Assembly: GCA_016342285.1 (NCBI GenBank)
Contig: JAEINQ010000005.1
Span: 83,886 to 147,885 of the forward strand
Source: Desulfobacterales bacterium
GTDB lineage: Bacteria; Desulfobacterota; Desulfobacteria; Desulfobacterales; JAEINQ01
Length of the DNA stretch: 64,000 nucleotides
Direction of reading: 5' to 3'
Made by a program: the position numbers and the translations under genes. The number at the start of each line of letters is the position of its first letter. The stretch's first letter is position 1. This document shows, piece by piece, positions 37,329 to 45,099 of this stretch. Below the pieces are notes generated by a model. It saw only the letters and a program-made list of their open reading frames with translations. It searched no databases and was not told the DNA's origin.

Positions 37329-38318
37329 ATGCAAATCATAGAGCAGTCATATGAGTTCATCTACCGGGGCATGCCGGTCGACCAACTGATCGAACTGGCC
37401 GGTCGCACCTGTTACAAGTCAGAAACGAAAATCACGCCTGAATCCGCAGATAAGTTTGTGAAGATGCTGATCGACCGTGGGCATTTTTCGGTCCTGGAGC
37501 ATGCCACCGCATGTTTCAGGCTTGATCCGTGGGAATTTGAAGAAATTCTGGCAAACTTTGACACGGCGTTTGTGTCTCTTACCGACATTGACCGGGCATA
37601 TCTCATATCGGGCAATCTCCGGGCATTCATGCAACTCGTTGAAGAAGACGCTTATGACCCTGCAATAATGGGCATCCTGCGCAACCTGATAAAAACCCAG
37701 CCGGAAATGTTCGGCGGTTTTTACCATTCGGGCCTCGAAGATTATGCCCCCGCCATTCAGCTCAGCGAGAAGGATCTGACAGACGATCACGAAAAGCTCC
37801 ATCACATCTTCCGGACCATCAAGTTCATCACCAATCGCGGAGTGACCCATGAACTGGTGCGCCATCGGCCGGCAAGTTTTTCCATGGAAAGCACCCGCTA
37901 TGTGAATTATGGCGGCAGTGAGATGCGGTTTATCAAGCCCGTTTGGTATGACCATGGGGCATTGCCACTGGACTGCGGCATTCCGTTTAAGCATCTGCAG
38001 CTCAGCTCGCAGGAGATTGTGACGCCGGAATTTGTTTTCTTGCGGGCATGCAGACACGCCGAGTCCTGCTACAACGAATTGCGAGATTGCAACTGGCGCC
38101 CCGAGCAAGCCAGGGAGGTCCTGCCCAACAGCCTGAAAACCGAGATCGTCATGACGGCCAATCTGGCTGAGTGGCATCACGTGCTCACACTGCGATGCTC
38201 GAAAAAGGCCCATCCTCAGATTCGTGATCTGATGATTCCAGTCTTGGCAGATTTTTACAATGAATTTCCAAGACTTTTCGGTGATCTGTTTCATGGGCAC
38301 TGCAACAAAAAGGAGTAG
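37329..38318 (+). CDS. thyX: FAD-dependent thymidylate synthase
   Basis: The protein has 329 residues, longer than the usual 220-250. The ThyX signature RHRxxSxxxxSxRY is exact (RHRPASFSMESTRY, residues 178-191). GHFSVLEHATACF is also typical. It makes dTMP from dUMP using methylenetetrahydrofolate and NAD(P)H via FAD, supporting phage DNA synthesis. AAGCGAG lies before the ATG as part of a repeat unit. Confidence 0.9.
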   Translation: MQIIEQSYEFIYRGMPVDQLIELAGRTCYKSETKITPESADKFVKMLIDRGHFSVLEHATACFRLDPWEFEEILANFDTAFVSLTDIDRAYLISGNLRAFMQLVEEDAYDPAIMGILRNLIKTQPEMFGGFYHSGLEDYAPAIQLSEKDLTDDHEKLHHIFRTIKFITNRGVTHELVRHRPASFSMESTRYVNYGGSEMRFIKPVWYDHGALPLDCGIPFKHLQLSSQEIVTPEFVFLRACRHAESCYNELRDCNWRPEQAREVLPNSLKTEIVMTANLAEWHHVLTLRCSKKAHPQIRDLMIPVLADFYNEFPRLFGDLFHGHCNKKE

Positions 38319-38322
38319 AGCC

Positions 38323-38505
38323 ATGTGCGATCCAAAGCCGATTATGACATTTGGGCTTGCTGGATTAAAGGAGGATATTGTCTGTGCCACATCCGGTAAG
38401 CCAATCACCATCACGAACGAACATGGCCATTTCTGTGAGGACGAGTGTGATCTTGCCGACGCCCAGCGGGAATGGCTTGGAGAAGAAATTCATGAAACAG
38501 TCTAA
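38323..38505 (+). CDS. small hypothetical protein
   Basis: The 60-residue protein starts at ATG 38323 (MCDPKPIMTFGLAGLKEDIV), with AGGAG 7 nt upstream. CATSG and HFCEDEC give three Cys and a His that might bind metal. Unknown function. Confidence 0.52.
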   Translation: MCDPKPIMTFGLAGLKEDIVCATSGKPITITNEHGHFCEDECDLADAQREWLGEEIHETV

Positions 38506-38827
38506 AACAGTTATTGATGTCATCAAAAGTCTTATTGCCATAAAAAACATTGATGAGTTTGCATTAAGGCCAGAAGAAAATGCAGTCGCAAGCCAGCATC
38601 ATGTATTGGGCAGAAATCTAAGAAACGGGCTTTGCTTATGGAATCCAGAATCCGTTATTGCAAAAGAGTTTAACCAGATTGGCATTTCCCATCCAGACGA
38701 TATGAGTGGCATCTTGTTGACCACTTTGCACCGTATTTTAAATTTCAACCAGATTGACCTACGCGGCCAGGTTGCAGAATATCAAAAATACTGGGCCAGT
38801 TATCCGGCCGAAGGGATTGAGGAATGA
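38492..38827 (+). CDS. DUF6794-like protein
   Basis: The 111-residue protein starts at ATG 38492 (MKQSKTVIDVIKSLIAIKNI). The blocks LGRNLRNGLCLWN, GISHPDDMSGILL and LHRILN fit the small DUF6794 domain (RN-x-LWN...HPDDMS). Function is unknown. It overlaps the preceding gene by 14 nt. Confidence 0.6.
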   Translation: MKQSKTVIDVIKSLIAIKNIDEFALRPEENAVASQHHVLGRNLRNGLCLWNPESVIAKEFNQIGISHPDDMSGILLTTLHRILNFNQIDLRGQVAEYQKYWASYPAEGIEE

Positions 38828-39012
38828 AATACACCTATATTGATTTTGACAACCCCAAAAAGACCCGGTTTACCAGGGGGCAATTTATTGGCTGGTCATG
38901 CGGCCTTGGGATTAAGCGAGCGATATTCGCGCTCAAAAACACCGATCTTTGTATCCCTGAATATCTTTTAACACCTGAAACAAAAAAGGCCATTGGTGAT
39001 GCCAGAAATTAA
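38824..39012 (+). CDS. small hypothetical protein
   Basis: The product has 62 residues, starts MKYTYIDFDNPKKTRFTRGQ and overlaps both neighbours. No domain is recognised. Confidence 0.5.
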   Translation: MKYTYIDFDNPKKTRFTRGQFIGWSCGLGIKRAIFALKNTDLCIPEYLLTPETKKAIGDARN

Positions 39013-39616
39013 CATCGCGTTCGATTTGGACGACACATTAGTCAATATGATGTCTGTGTTTGATGATTATCTTGAAGCCCAACATGGCCGTCGAATGCCG
39101 GAATCATATGACCAGTTCGATATTTCAGGACCAGCCCAATTAACGAAAAAAGAAATCTGGTTTCTGTTCTATCAAGTCTTTGATGATATTAACCGGTTTC
39201 CGATTTATCCGGGTGCCCGGGAAGTCCTGACAAAGCTCTATGAAATAACAGGCGAGCCGCCCTGCATCCTGACGGCCAGGCCGCATCGAAAGGCCAGTGA
39301 GACGTATGCCCTGGTCAAGCGGCTGATGAAGAAGACGCCATTTACGCTGATTTTGCAGCACCCGGATATGTCGAAAGCCGGTCATCTTATGGCCATGGGA
39401 TATGGCCATTATGTCGATGATAGGCGCAAGAACGTGCTCGATATTGCCAGAGCCGGGATCCATGCGTTTATGCCGGAGCGCTGCTACAACCAGATTCCAG
39501 CCGACGTGATCAAGGCCAGCGGCAACATTGGCGTCATTGATGGCATGACGCACTTTTTGCCGTATCTGTCACAGTTTGCAACCAAAAAGGTGATCCGCCA
39601 TGATTTGGCCGCTTAA
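38999..39616 (+). CDS. HAD-superfamily 5'(3')-deoxyribonucleotidase-like protein
   Basis: The protein has 205 residues from ATG 38999. FDLDDTL supplies the nucleophile and acid Asps (9 and 11). ILTARPHRK is motif II, and GYGHYVDDRRKNVLDIA is the C-terminal acidic motif. Layout and size fit the NT5C-type nucleotidases common in phages, which adjust dNMP pools. It lies close to thyX, consistent with nucleotide metabolism. Confidence 0.78.
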   Translation: MPEINIAFDLDDTLVNMMSVFDDYLEAQHGRRMPESYDQFDISGPAQLTKKEIWFLFYQVFDDINRFPIYPGAREVLTKLYEITGEPPCILTARPHRKASETYALVKRLMKKTPFTLILQHPDMSKAGHLMAMGYGHYVDDRRKNVLDIARAGIHAFMPERCYNQIPADVIKASGNIGVIDGMTHFLPYLSQFATKKVIRHDLAA

Positions 39617-39621
39617 ATTTG

Positions 39622-39635
39622 TCTTTCTTTGTTCC
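39622..39635 (+). promoter_or_regulatory. recurrent intergenic motif, copy 16
   Basis: TCTTTCTTTGTTCC lies just after a stop codon and 71 bp before the next start. Confidence 0.42.
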
Positions 39636-39706
39636 GTTGTGTTTATTTTTCTCTATGTCATGGCGAGTTTAATCCCGGCACCATAATTACAAATTACAGG
39701 GGCGAT

Positions 39707-40081
39707 ATGGTCGAATATTGTGAAATCGAAAGGCTCAATACTGAAATTAAAATCCTGATAGACAGAGATGATAAAGTAGCAAAAGAGCTGTTTGATGCCT
39801 TGACCGTAAAAGACGCGATTGAGAGCAGGCGCGATGCCATCCGGGTGAAATTGCGGGATTTGCGAAAGGACCGGCTGGTGAAGCTCAACATGCTCAGGCA
39901 TCACCCGGAGCAGCCCAGGACTGGCCGGCGCCGAAGCATCCCGCTATCAACCCGCCGCAAGCAGGTCGCGGAAATCAAGCAGCTCCGGGCACAGGGTTTA
40001 AAGTGGGAAGAGGTTGCCAGCCAGATTGGCAAGCATTACACCGAGTGTTTACGAATTTTAAGAGTTTTTGACGGAGTTTAA
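39707..40081 (+). CDS. coiled-coil plus helix-turn-helix protein
   Basis: The 124-residue protein starts at ATG 39707. Residues 5-60 are a charged helix pair. Residues about 95-120 (GLKWEEVASQIGKHYTECLR) resemble a recognition HTH. It could be a small transcription factor of the element. There is no strong ribosome binding site, only AGGGG. Confidence 0.58.
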   Translation: MVEYCEIERLNTEIKILIDRDDKVAKELFDALTVKDAIESRRDAIRVKLRDLRKDRLVKLNMLRHHPEQPRTGRRRSIPLSTRRKQVAEIKQLRAQGLKWEEVASQIGKHYTECLRILRVFDGV

Positions 40082-40087
40082 ATTGTC

Positions 40088-40408
40088 ATGGAAATCTTTA
40101 TCTCAGGCACGCCATTTGAAGTCGCGTTCGATTATCAGCCGTTTGAACCCATGACCCGCGACACCCCGGGCCAGATCGAATCGATCGATCTTCATTCGAT
40201 TAAAATCGGCAACCAGGAAATCGATTACGACAGCGGTATTTTCCGGACCAATTTTGTAGACCGGCTGGAAGAAGCCATCCTGGCCAAAATTAAACAAGAC
40301 GCGCTCGATGAATTTATCGATGCAAAAACATCTCGATACTGTTCTTGCCATTGGCCGTTGGGGTTTAAGGCAAGAGTTTGTTCAACTTGTGGAAAACGCA
40401 CAGCTTAA
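40088..40408 (+). CDS. hypothetical protein with C-terminal zinc knuckle
   Basis: The product has 106 residues and starts MEIFISGTPFEVAFDYQPFE. It ends with CSCHWPLGFKARVCSTCGKR, a likely zinc-binding pair. It lies 6 nt after the previous stop. Unknown. Confidence 0.52.
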   Translation: MEIFISGTPFEVAFDYQPFEPMTRDTPGQIESIDLHSIKIGNQEIDYDSGIFRTNFVDRLEEAILAKIKQDALDEFIDAKTSRYCSCHWPLGFKARVCSTCGKRTA

Positions 40409-40446
40409 CCATAAATCGAGCGCTTTTTTGATCTTTCTTAATTAAA

Positions 40447-40460
40447 TTCTCTTTGTTTTT
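40447..40460 (+). promoter_or_regulatory. recurrent intergenic motif, copy 17
   Basis: TTCTCTTTGTTTTT followed by TATTAACTTTTAACC lies 40 bp before the ParB-like gene. Confidence 0.5.
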
Positions 40461-40500
40461 TATTAACTTTTAACCTTCATACCAGGAATTGGACCCCAAG

Positions 40501-42231
40501 ATGAAAAAGTCTCTCACAAAGAAAACCGAACCCGTCAACCCGGCTGACATTCTTCAAGCCGTACCGCTTTCGCAGATTGCGTTCAGGCCGGACCACAACA
40601 ATCGCGATCGGTCCGATTTTGCCGATGCCGACTTTGATTCGCTGGTGGCATCAATTGCCAAGGTCGGCGTCCTGCAGCCGGTGCTGTTGCGGCCCATCAA
40701 GTGCGGCTACGAACTGGTGGCCGGTGAGCGCCGGGCCCGGGCCAAGATCAAGCTGGCCATCGCCAACGGCGGATTGGACGAAAACACCATCCCGGCAACC
40801 ATTCGTGAAATGTCGGATGCAGAGGCCAGTGAGTTCATGCTCGTTGAAAACCTTCAGCGAAAAGCCTTGTCACCGCTGGCAGAGGCCCGGGGATTTCGCG
40901 ATTACGTCAACAAGGGCGGCGATGGCGCAACAGAGCGCCTGGCTGAAAAGATCAGCATGTCACCAGCCCACATTCGCCGGCACATGGCCATTCTGGACTT
41001 GCCGGGTGAGATCCTGGAATCCTGGGACAAGGATGTTATCGCGTTTGGCCATCTGGAGCAAATGATTCGAGTCCCGGCCGACAACGCCATTGACCTGTTT
41101 AACTGGATGATCGACCAGGCCAAAAGCTGGCGCGGCCAGACCCCCACGGTCAAAGAGCTGGCGCAACGGATCAACAACCAGGCGCCCGGTATTAAAGAGG
41201 CCAGATTCAACGTGAAGCAGGCGGGATGCGCCACCTGTCATCGCAATTCTGACCAGCAAAAGTCGCTGTTTGAGGTTGCCGATCTGGAAAAGATGCAGTG
41301 CATGAATCCGAGCTGCTTCAAGGCGCACCAGCTCGCGCACATGCAAAAGGTCTGGTTGACCACGAAAACCGGAAAAGAGGCGCATACCAAAACCTGTTTG
41401 TTTTCCGACTCGCTCAAGTACGATCAATACAACGCCTTCGGCTACGGCGATAAATCCCCGGAGGCCTGCATCAAGTGCGACAAATTTGTGTCGCTGATTC
41501 GACTCGATGGTCATGCCACGCACGAAAGGGTCTGCATTGGAGACGAGGCCTGTTTTAAAAACGCCCGGGCTGGCACGGTCCCAGCCAAGCAAGCAAAGGC
41601 CGAGATTGCCAAGGCCGCCGCTGAAAAAGCCAACGCCCGGGCCACCAAGCACGGTACCGAGTTCCGCGAGGTCCTGTTTGCGGAAAAAATTCCCGAGCTG
41701 ATCAAAAAGACCAGCGCCCAGTCGGGTTTGGCGTTGAAGCTGGCGTTGACGGCCATGGTCCACATGAATAGCGGCCTGAAAGAATGGTTTTCCAAGGAAA
41801 TGACCGGAGAGGAAATTTGCGGGTACAACCGGCCGTTGCCAACGGAAGTCATGAACTGGTGCGACCGGCTCGATGACGCCACGGTCAAGCAGTATCTGAA
41901 AGATGCCGCAGCCATCGTGGCCCTGCAAGACGATTTCGGACATGACGGCCGCTTCGGGTTTGCGACTCGCATCGGCCTTGACCTGCAACGGGATTTCGTC
42001 ATCACCGAGGAATACCTCAAAAAGAAGACCATTGCAGAGATTCACGAGATCGGCGAACAACACAAGGTTTTTGCCGATGAAAACGCCAAGCATTATCTGC
42101 ACAACGTACTGCACAAGGCGGAAAAGGGCGTCGGCGTCTTGAAAAAGTCCGAGCTGATCAAGCTGTTCACGCAATCCGGTGCGAACCTGGCCGGAAAAGT
42201 CCCGGCTGAAATCATGGACATCGCGGCCTAA
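40501..42231 (+). CDS. ParB-like nuclease/partition-domain protein
   Basis: The protein has 576 residues. The N-terminal ParB domain has VPLSQIAFRP, GYELVAGERRARA (GERR, residues 75-78) and MLVENLQRKALSPLAEARGF, followed by an HTH (SPAHIRRHMAILDLPGEI). The middle has Cys pairs (CATCHRN, CIKCDKF) and the C-terminus is helical. It may bind element-specific sites for partition or regulation. The repeat arrays at 25 and 36.8 kb are possible targets. It heads the ParB-AAA-DUF3150-VWA gene set. Confidence 0.8.
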   Translation: MKKSLTKKTEPVNPADILQAVPLSQIAFRPDHNNRDRSDFADADFDSLVASIAKVGVLQPVLLRPIKCGYELVAGERRARAKIKLAIANGGLDENTIPATIREMSDAEASEFMLVENLQRKALSPLAEARGFRDYVNKGGDGATERLAEKISMSPAHIRRHMAILDLPGEILESWDKDVIAFGHLEQMIRVPADNAIDLFNWMIDQAKSWRGQTPTVKELAQRINNQAPGIKEARFNVKQAGCATCHRNSDQQKSLFEVADLEKMQCMNPSCFKAHQLAHMQKVWLTTKTGKEAHTKTCLFSDSLKYDQYNAFGYGDKSPEACIKCDKFVSLIRLDGHATHERVCIGDEACFKNARAGTVPAKQAKAEIAKAAAEKANARATKHGTEFREVLFAEKIPELIKKTSAQSGLALKLALTAMVHMNSGLKEWFSKEMTGEEICGYNRPLPTEVMNWCDRLDDATVKQYLKDAAAIVALQDDFGHDGRFGFATRIGLDLQRDFVITEEYLKKKTIAEIHEIGEQHKVFADENAKHYLHNVLHKAEKGVGVLKKSELIKLFTQSGANLAGKVPAEIMDIAA

Positions 42232-42233
42232 TG

Positions 42234-42250
42234 GTTCACTAAAAGTGAGA
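42234..42250 (+). promoter_or_regulatory. operator-family site GTTCAC-TAAAA-GTGAGA, weakly placed
   Basis: It matches the half-site and spacing of the operator family, but it also covers the ribosome-binding region of the gene at 42253. GTGAG may therefore just be a Shine-Dalgarno sequence. Confidence 0.35.
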
Positions 42251-42252
42251 AA

Positions 42253-42561
42253 ATGAGCAAAAAATATCCGTTTGTATGCTGTCGCTGTGGGATGTGCTGT
42301 CTGGCCGAGGCATGTCCCACGGCGCAAGTCCATTATGGAATTTCCAAGGCAGAACTTTGCCCTGGGTTGCGTTTTAATCTCGAAGGGCAGGCCATTTGCT
42401 TACTGGTAGATAGAATTCCAACGGGAGATGGCTGTTGTATAAAGGCCAGGGCGATTAAAAACGGCGTCACTTACGACTTTGCGGCGCTTCCTCCAGGAAC
42501 GAAGCACCTTGCCGTCGAGCAACTTCTTTTTAGTCAGCAGCGGCCAACAGTGCCTAAATAA
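42253..42561 (+). CDS. Cys-rich YkgJ-like protein
   Basis: The protein has 102 residues. It has CCRCGMCCLAEACP near the N-terminus, then CPGL and CCIKA. The CxxCxxCC style matches zinc/iron-chelating YkgJ-type proteins. The role in a phage is unknown. It starts 21 nt after the ParB-like gene. Confidence 0.6.
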   Translation: MSKKYPFVCCRCGMCCLAEACPTAQVHYGISKAELCPGLRFNLEGQAICLLVDRIPTGDGCCIKARAIKNGVTYDFAALPPGTKHLAVEQLLFSQQRPTVPK

Positions 42562-42575
42562 TTCTCTTTGTTTTT
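42562..42575 (+). promoter_or_regulatory. recurrent intergenic motif, copy 18
   Basis: TTCTCTTTGTTTTT followed by TATCGATTTTAAAC lies 48 bp before the AAA ATPase gene. Confidence 0.5.
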
Positions 42576-42623
42576 ATTTATCGATTTTAAACTTCAAACC
42601 ATGAAAACAGGAGCAGTGAAAAA

Positions 42624-43619
42624 TTGAAACCATCTCAAATGACAACGCTTATCGCAAGGGCGGTTGAGCACAGGCAGCCGCTATTGATTCCCGGAGCGCC
42701 CGGAATCGGAAAGACCGATCTTGTGTACCAGGCCGCCACGATTGTCGATGCAGACGTCATCATCAGCCACCCGGTGGTGGACGATCCAGTTGATTATAAG
42801 GGCATGCCCTTTGTGGTCAACGGGAAGGCCATGTTCTTGCCGTTTGGCAACCTTAACCGGGCCATTGAAGCAAAAAAGCCGACCATCTATTTCATGGATG
42901 ATCTGGGGCAGGCCCCCGAAGCGGTCCAGGCAGCGGCCATGCAGCTCCTGCTGGCCAGAACGATCAACGGCCATGCGGTGTCAGAGCATGTGACATTTAT
43001 CGCCGCCACCAACCGGCGTCAGGATAAAGCCGGTGTCCGCGGCATCCTGGAACCGGTCAAGTCCAGGTTCACCTCGATTGTTGAGCTGGAGTCCGACCGG
43101 AGCGACTGGACCGACTGGGCACTGAAAAACGATGTTGAAACGCCGGTCATCGCCTTTATTCAGTTCCGCCCCGAGCTGCTTCATAAGTTCGAAGCTACCG
43201 CCGATCTGATCAACTCGCCCTGCCCGCGCACCGTGGTCAACGTCTCAGAGGTCTTAAAAATGGGATTACCTAAGAACATGGAGTTCGAGGTGATCACCGG
43301 CACGGTTGGCGAGGCGTTTGCGACTGAATTTATGGCTTTTTTAAAGATCTACCGGAACCTGCCGAATCCCGATTCGGTTCTGATGAATCCGACCACGGCC
43401 ATGGTGCCCGACGATCCATCAACGCAGTTCGCACTGTGCCTGGCCCTGGCCGAACGGGCAACTGACGCAAATATTGAGCGTCTGGCCGAATACGCCGATC
43501 GGCTGCCGGAAGAATTTTCGGTCCTTTGCGTCAACAGTGTGGTCAAGCGCGACCCCGCCCTGAGTAACACCCGGGCATACTTGAAGTGGTTCAACGGCCA
43601 TCAGGAAATCCTATGCTGA
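42624..43619 (+). CDS. MoxR-type AAA+ ATPase
   Basis: The protein has 331 residues. It has Walker A GAPGIGKT (24-31), Walker B IYFMDDLG, sensor VTFIAATNRR and an arginine-finger region (EPVKSRFTSIVEL). It starts at TTG 42624 with AGGAGCAG upstream. MoxR-like ATPases work with VWA proteins as metal- or cofactor-inserting chaperones. Here the VWA partner is encoded three genes downstream. The gene set is common in phages with unknown function. Confidence 0.82.
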   Translation: MKPSQMTTLIARAVEHRQPLLIPGAPGIGKTDLVYQAATIVDADVIISHPVVDDPVDYKGMPFVVNGKAMFLPFGNLNRAIEAKKPTIYFMDDLGQAPEAVQAAAMQLLLARTINGHAVSEHVTFIAATNRRQDKAGVRGILEPVKSRFTSIVELESDRSDWTDWALKNDVETPVIAFIQFRPELLHKFEATADLINSPCPRTVVNVSEVLKMGLPKNMEFEVITGTVGEAFATEFMAFLKIYRNLPNPDSVLMNPTTAMVPDDPSTQFALCLALAERATDANIERLAEYADRLPEEFSVLCVNSVVKRDPALSNTRAYLKWFNGHQEILC

Positions 43620-43819
43620 ATCTTTGCGATCCGGAGTGTATGTGGCTCTCACCGACCGAAGCTGAGCAAGACACGCAGAGGGAGAAAAGATCTCACATCT
43701 GCGGGAAATATGGGGTCCAGGTCTTTCACGGCAAACATCATCCAGGGATTAAAAAATGCCTTGAATGTAAAATTGCTTTCCGGTCATTGCGCGTCAACCT
43801 ATTTAATCAGGAGAAATAG
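43613..43819 (+). CDS. small zinc-binding protein
   Basis: The 68-residue protein starts at ATG 43613 (MLNLCDPECMWLSPTEAEQD). Cys/His pairs CDPEC, HIC and CLEC suggest a metal site. It overlaps the end of the ATPase gene. Confidence 0.52.
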   Translation: MLNLCDPECMWLSPTEAEQDTQREKRSHICGKYGVQVFHGKHHPGIKKCLECKIAFRSLRVNLFNQEK

Positions 43820-43822
43820 AAA

Positions 43823-44722
43823 ATGTCGATCCAAGAAAAAGCCATGCGTATCAATCTCCACATTTCCCAGTGGACGGCCCGAAAGCAAGACAAGAAGATC
43901 ACCGCCGAAACGATCGCAGCCACGGGCGCACAGCCCGAATCCGGGAGCTGGACCAAGGCCCTGATCGCCAAGAAGCCCTTGCAGGCCATCAAGGACGTTG
44001 TCACGGCGGCCAGAGCCTACCACAAAAGCGTCTCCGCGCCCTGGGGCGACGGCGGGGACCGGATCATCGCAGCCGACCTGCTCATGGAATACCGCGCCAA
44101 GATGGCGGAGTTTTCCAGACAGTTCTATGCCGCAGTCAACGAGTTCATTCCGATGTATCCGGACTTGATCGATGAAGCCATGAGCCATCTGGGCACCGGC
44201 TGGAACCAGGAGGATTACCCGGTTCAGGGTGAAATCCTCAACAAATTCCAATTCAAGATCTCGTTTGACACCATCACCGATGCAAACGATTTCCGGGTGC
44301 AGGTATCTGACCTTGAAGCCGCCCGGTACAGCGCCGAGATCCGCAGCCAGGTGCAAGAAGACACCGACCGCGCCATGCGTGCGCTGTGGACCCGGCTGTA
44401 TGCCGCTGTCAAGCACATGCTGGACCGGTTATCGGCGCCCGAACTGACCGAGTCCGGTCGTAGGGCGCCGTTTCACAAGTCGGTCATCGAGAACATCAAG
44501 ACGCAGGTTGATATTTTGGACCGGCTCAACTTCACCAATGATCCCGAGCTGGCCGAGATGATCGACACGGTCGGAAAGGAGCTTTGCTCGCTGACCACCG
44601 ATGAGATCAAAAAGAGCCCTGCCATTAAGATCGAGTCGAAAGAAACGGCCGAAGCGATCATCGCCAAGATGTCGGCGATCATGGGTGGTGCCCCGAGCAT
44701 CGACGAACAAAAGGCGGCTTAA
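43823..44722 (+). CDS. DUF3150 family protein
   Basis: This 299-residue, mostly helical protein (INLHISQWTARKQDKKITAE; WGDGGDRIIAADLLMEYRAK; FIPMYPDLIDEAMSHLG) matches DUF3150. That family regularly sits between MoxR-type ATPase and VWA genes in phages. Its role is unknown. AGGAG lies upstream, and the stop abuts the next ATG. Confidence 0.75.
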   Translation: MSIQEKAMRINLHISQWTARKQDKKITAETIAATGAQPESGSWTKALIAKKPLQAIKDVVTAARAYHKSVSAPWGDGGDRIIAADLLMEYRAKMAEFSRQFYAAVNEFIPMYPDLIDEAMSHLGTGWNQEDYPVQGEILNKFQFKISFDTITDANDFRVQVSDLEAARYSAEIRSQVQEDTDRAMRALWTRLYAAVKHMLDRLSAPELTESGRRAPFHKSVIENIKTQVDILDRLNFTNDPELAEMIDTVGKELCSLTTDEIKKSPAIKIESKETAEAIIAKMSAIMGGAPSIDEQKAA

Positions 44723-45099
44723 TGAGCATCGCGTGGACTTGGATAATATGGGCGGCTGCCGGCATGGTGCTCTATTCGATGGGGCCGGGGCCGTGGTGGA
44801 CAATCTCGGGTATTGTCGCCATGGGGATGGCCGCGTATTCACTGTGTCGGCCAGGGGTTGTTAAAAAGCCAGCAGCCACTCGGCCGGACCTTATGGTCAA
44901 GGCGACCTATAAAATTAACGACATTGACAGCCCGATCCTTCGGACGTTTTTCGTGCCCGCTTCCGTTACAGACGGCACTAAAACAGATGAAGAAGCGGCC
45001 ATGGAAATCGGCCGGTTTTGTCATAGTCAATTCATCCAGGAAATTGACTACAAATATGACGTCTTTGAAGAACGAAAGGACAGTGATGCAGGCGAATAA
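44722..45099 (+). CDS. membrane-anchored hypothetical protein
   Basis: The protein has 125 residues. It has two hydrophobic segments (about 5-20 and 26-42), then a soluble acidic domain. It overlaps the next gene by 14 nt. Unknown. Confidence 0.52.
   Translation: MSIAWTWIIWAAAGMVLYSMGPGPWWTISGIVAMGMAAYSLCRPGVVKKPAATRPDLMVKATYKINDIDSPILRTFFVPASVTDGTKTDEEAAMEIGRFCHSQFIQEIDYKYDVFEERKDSDAGE

Noticed and set aside
43687..43703. TCTCAC half-site inside the gene at 43613
   Set aside because: No partner half-site and it lies within coding sequence.
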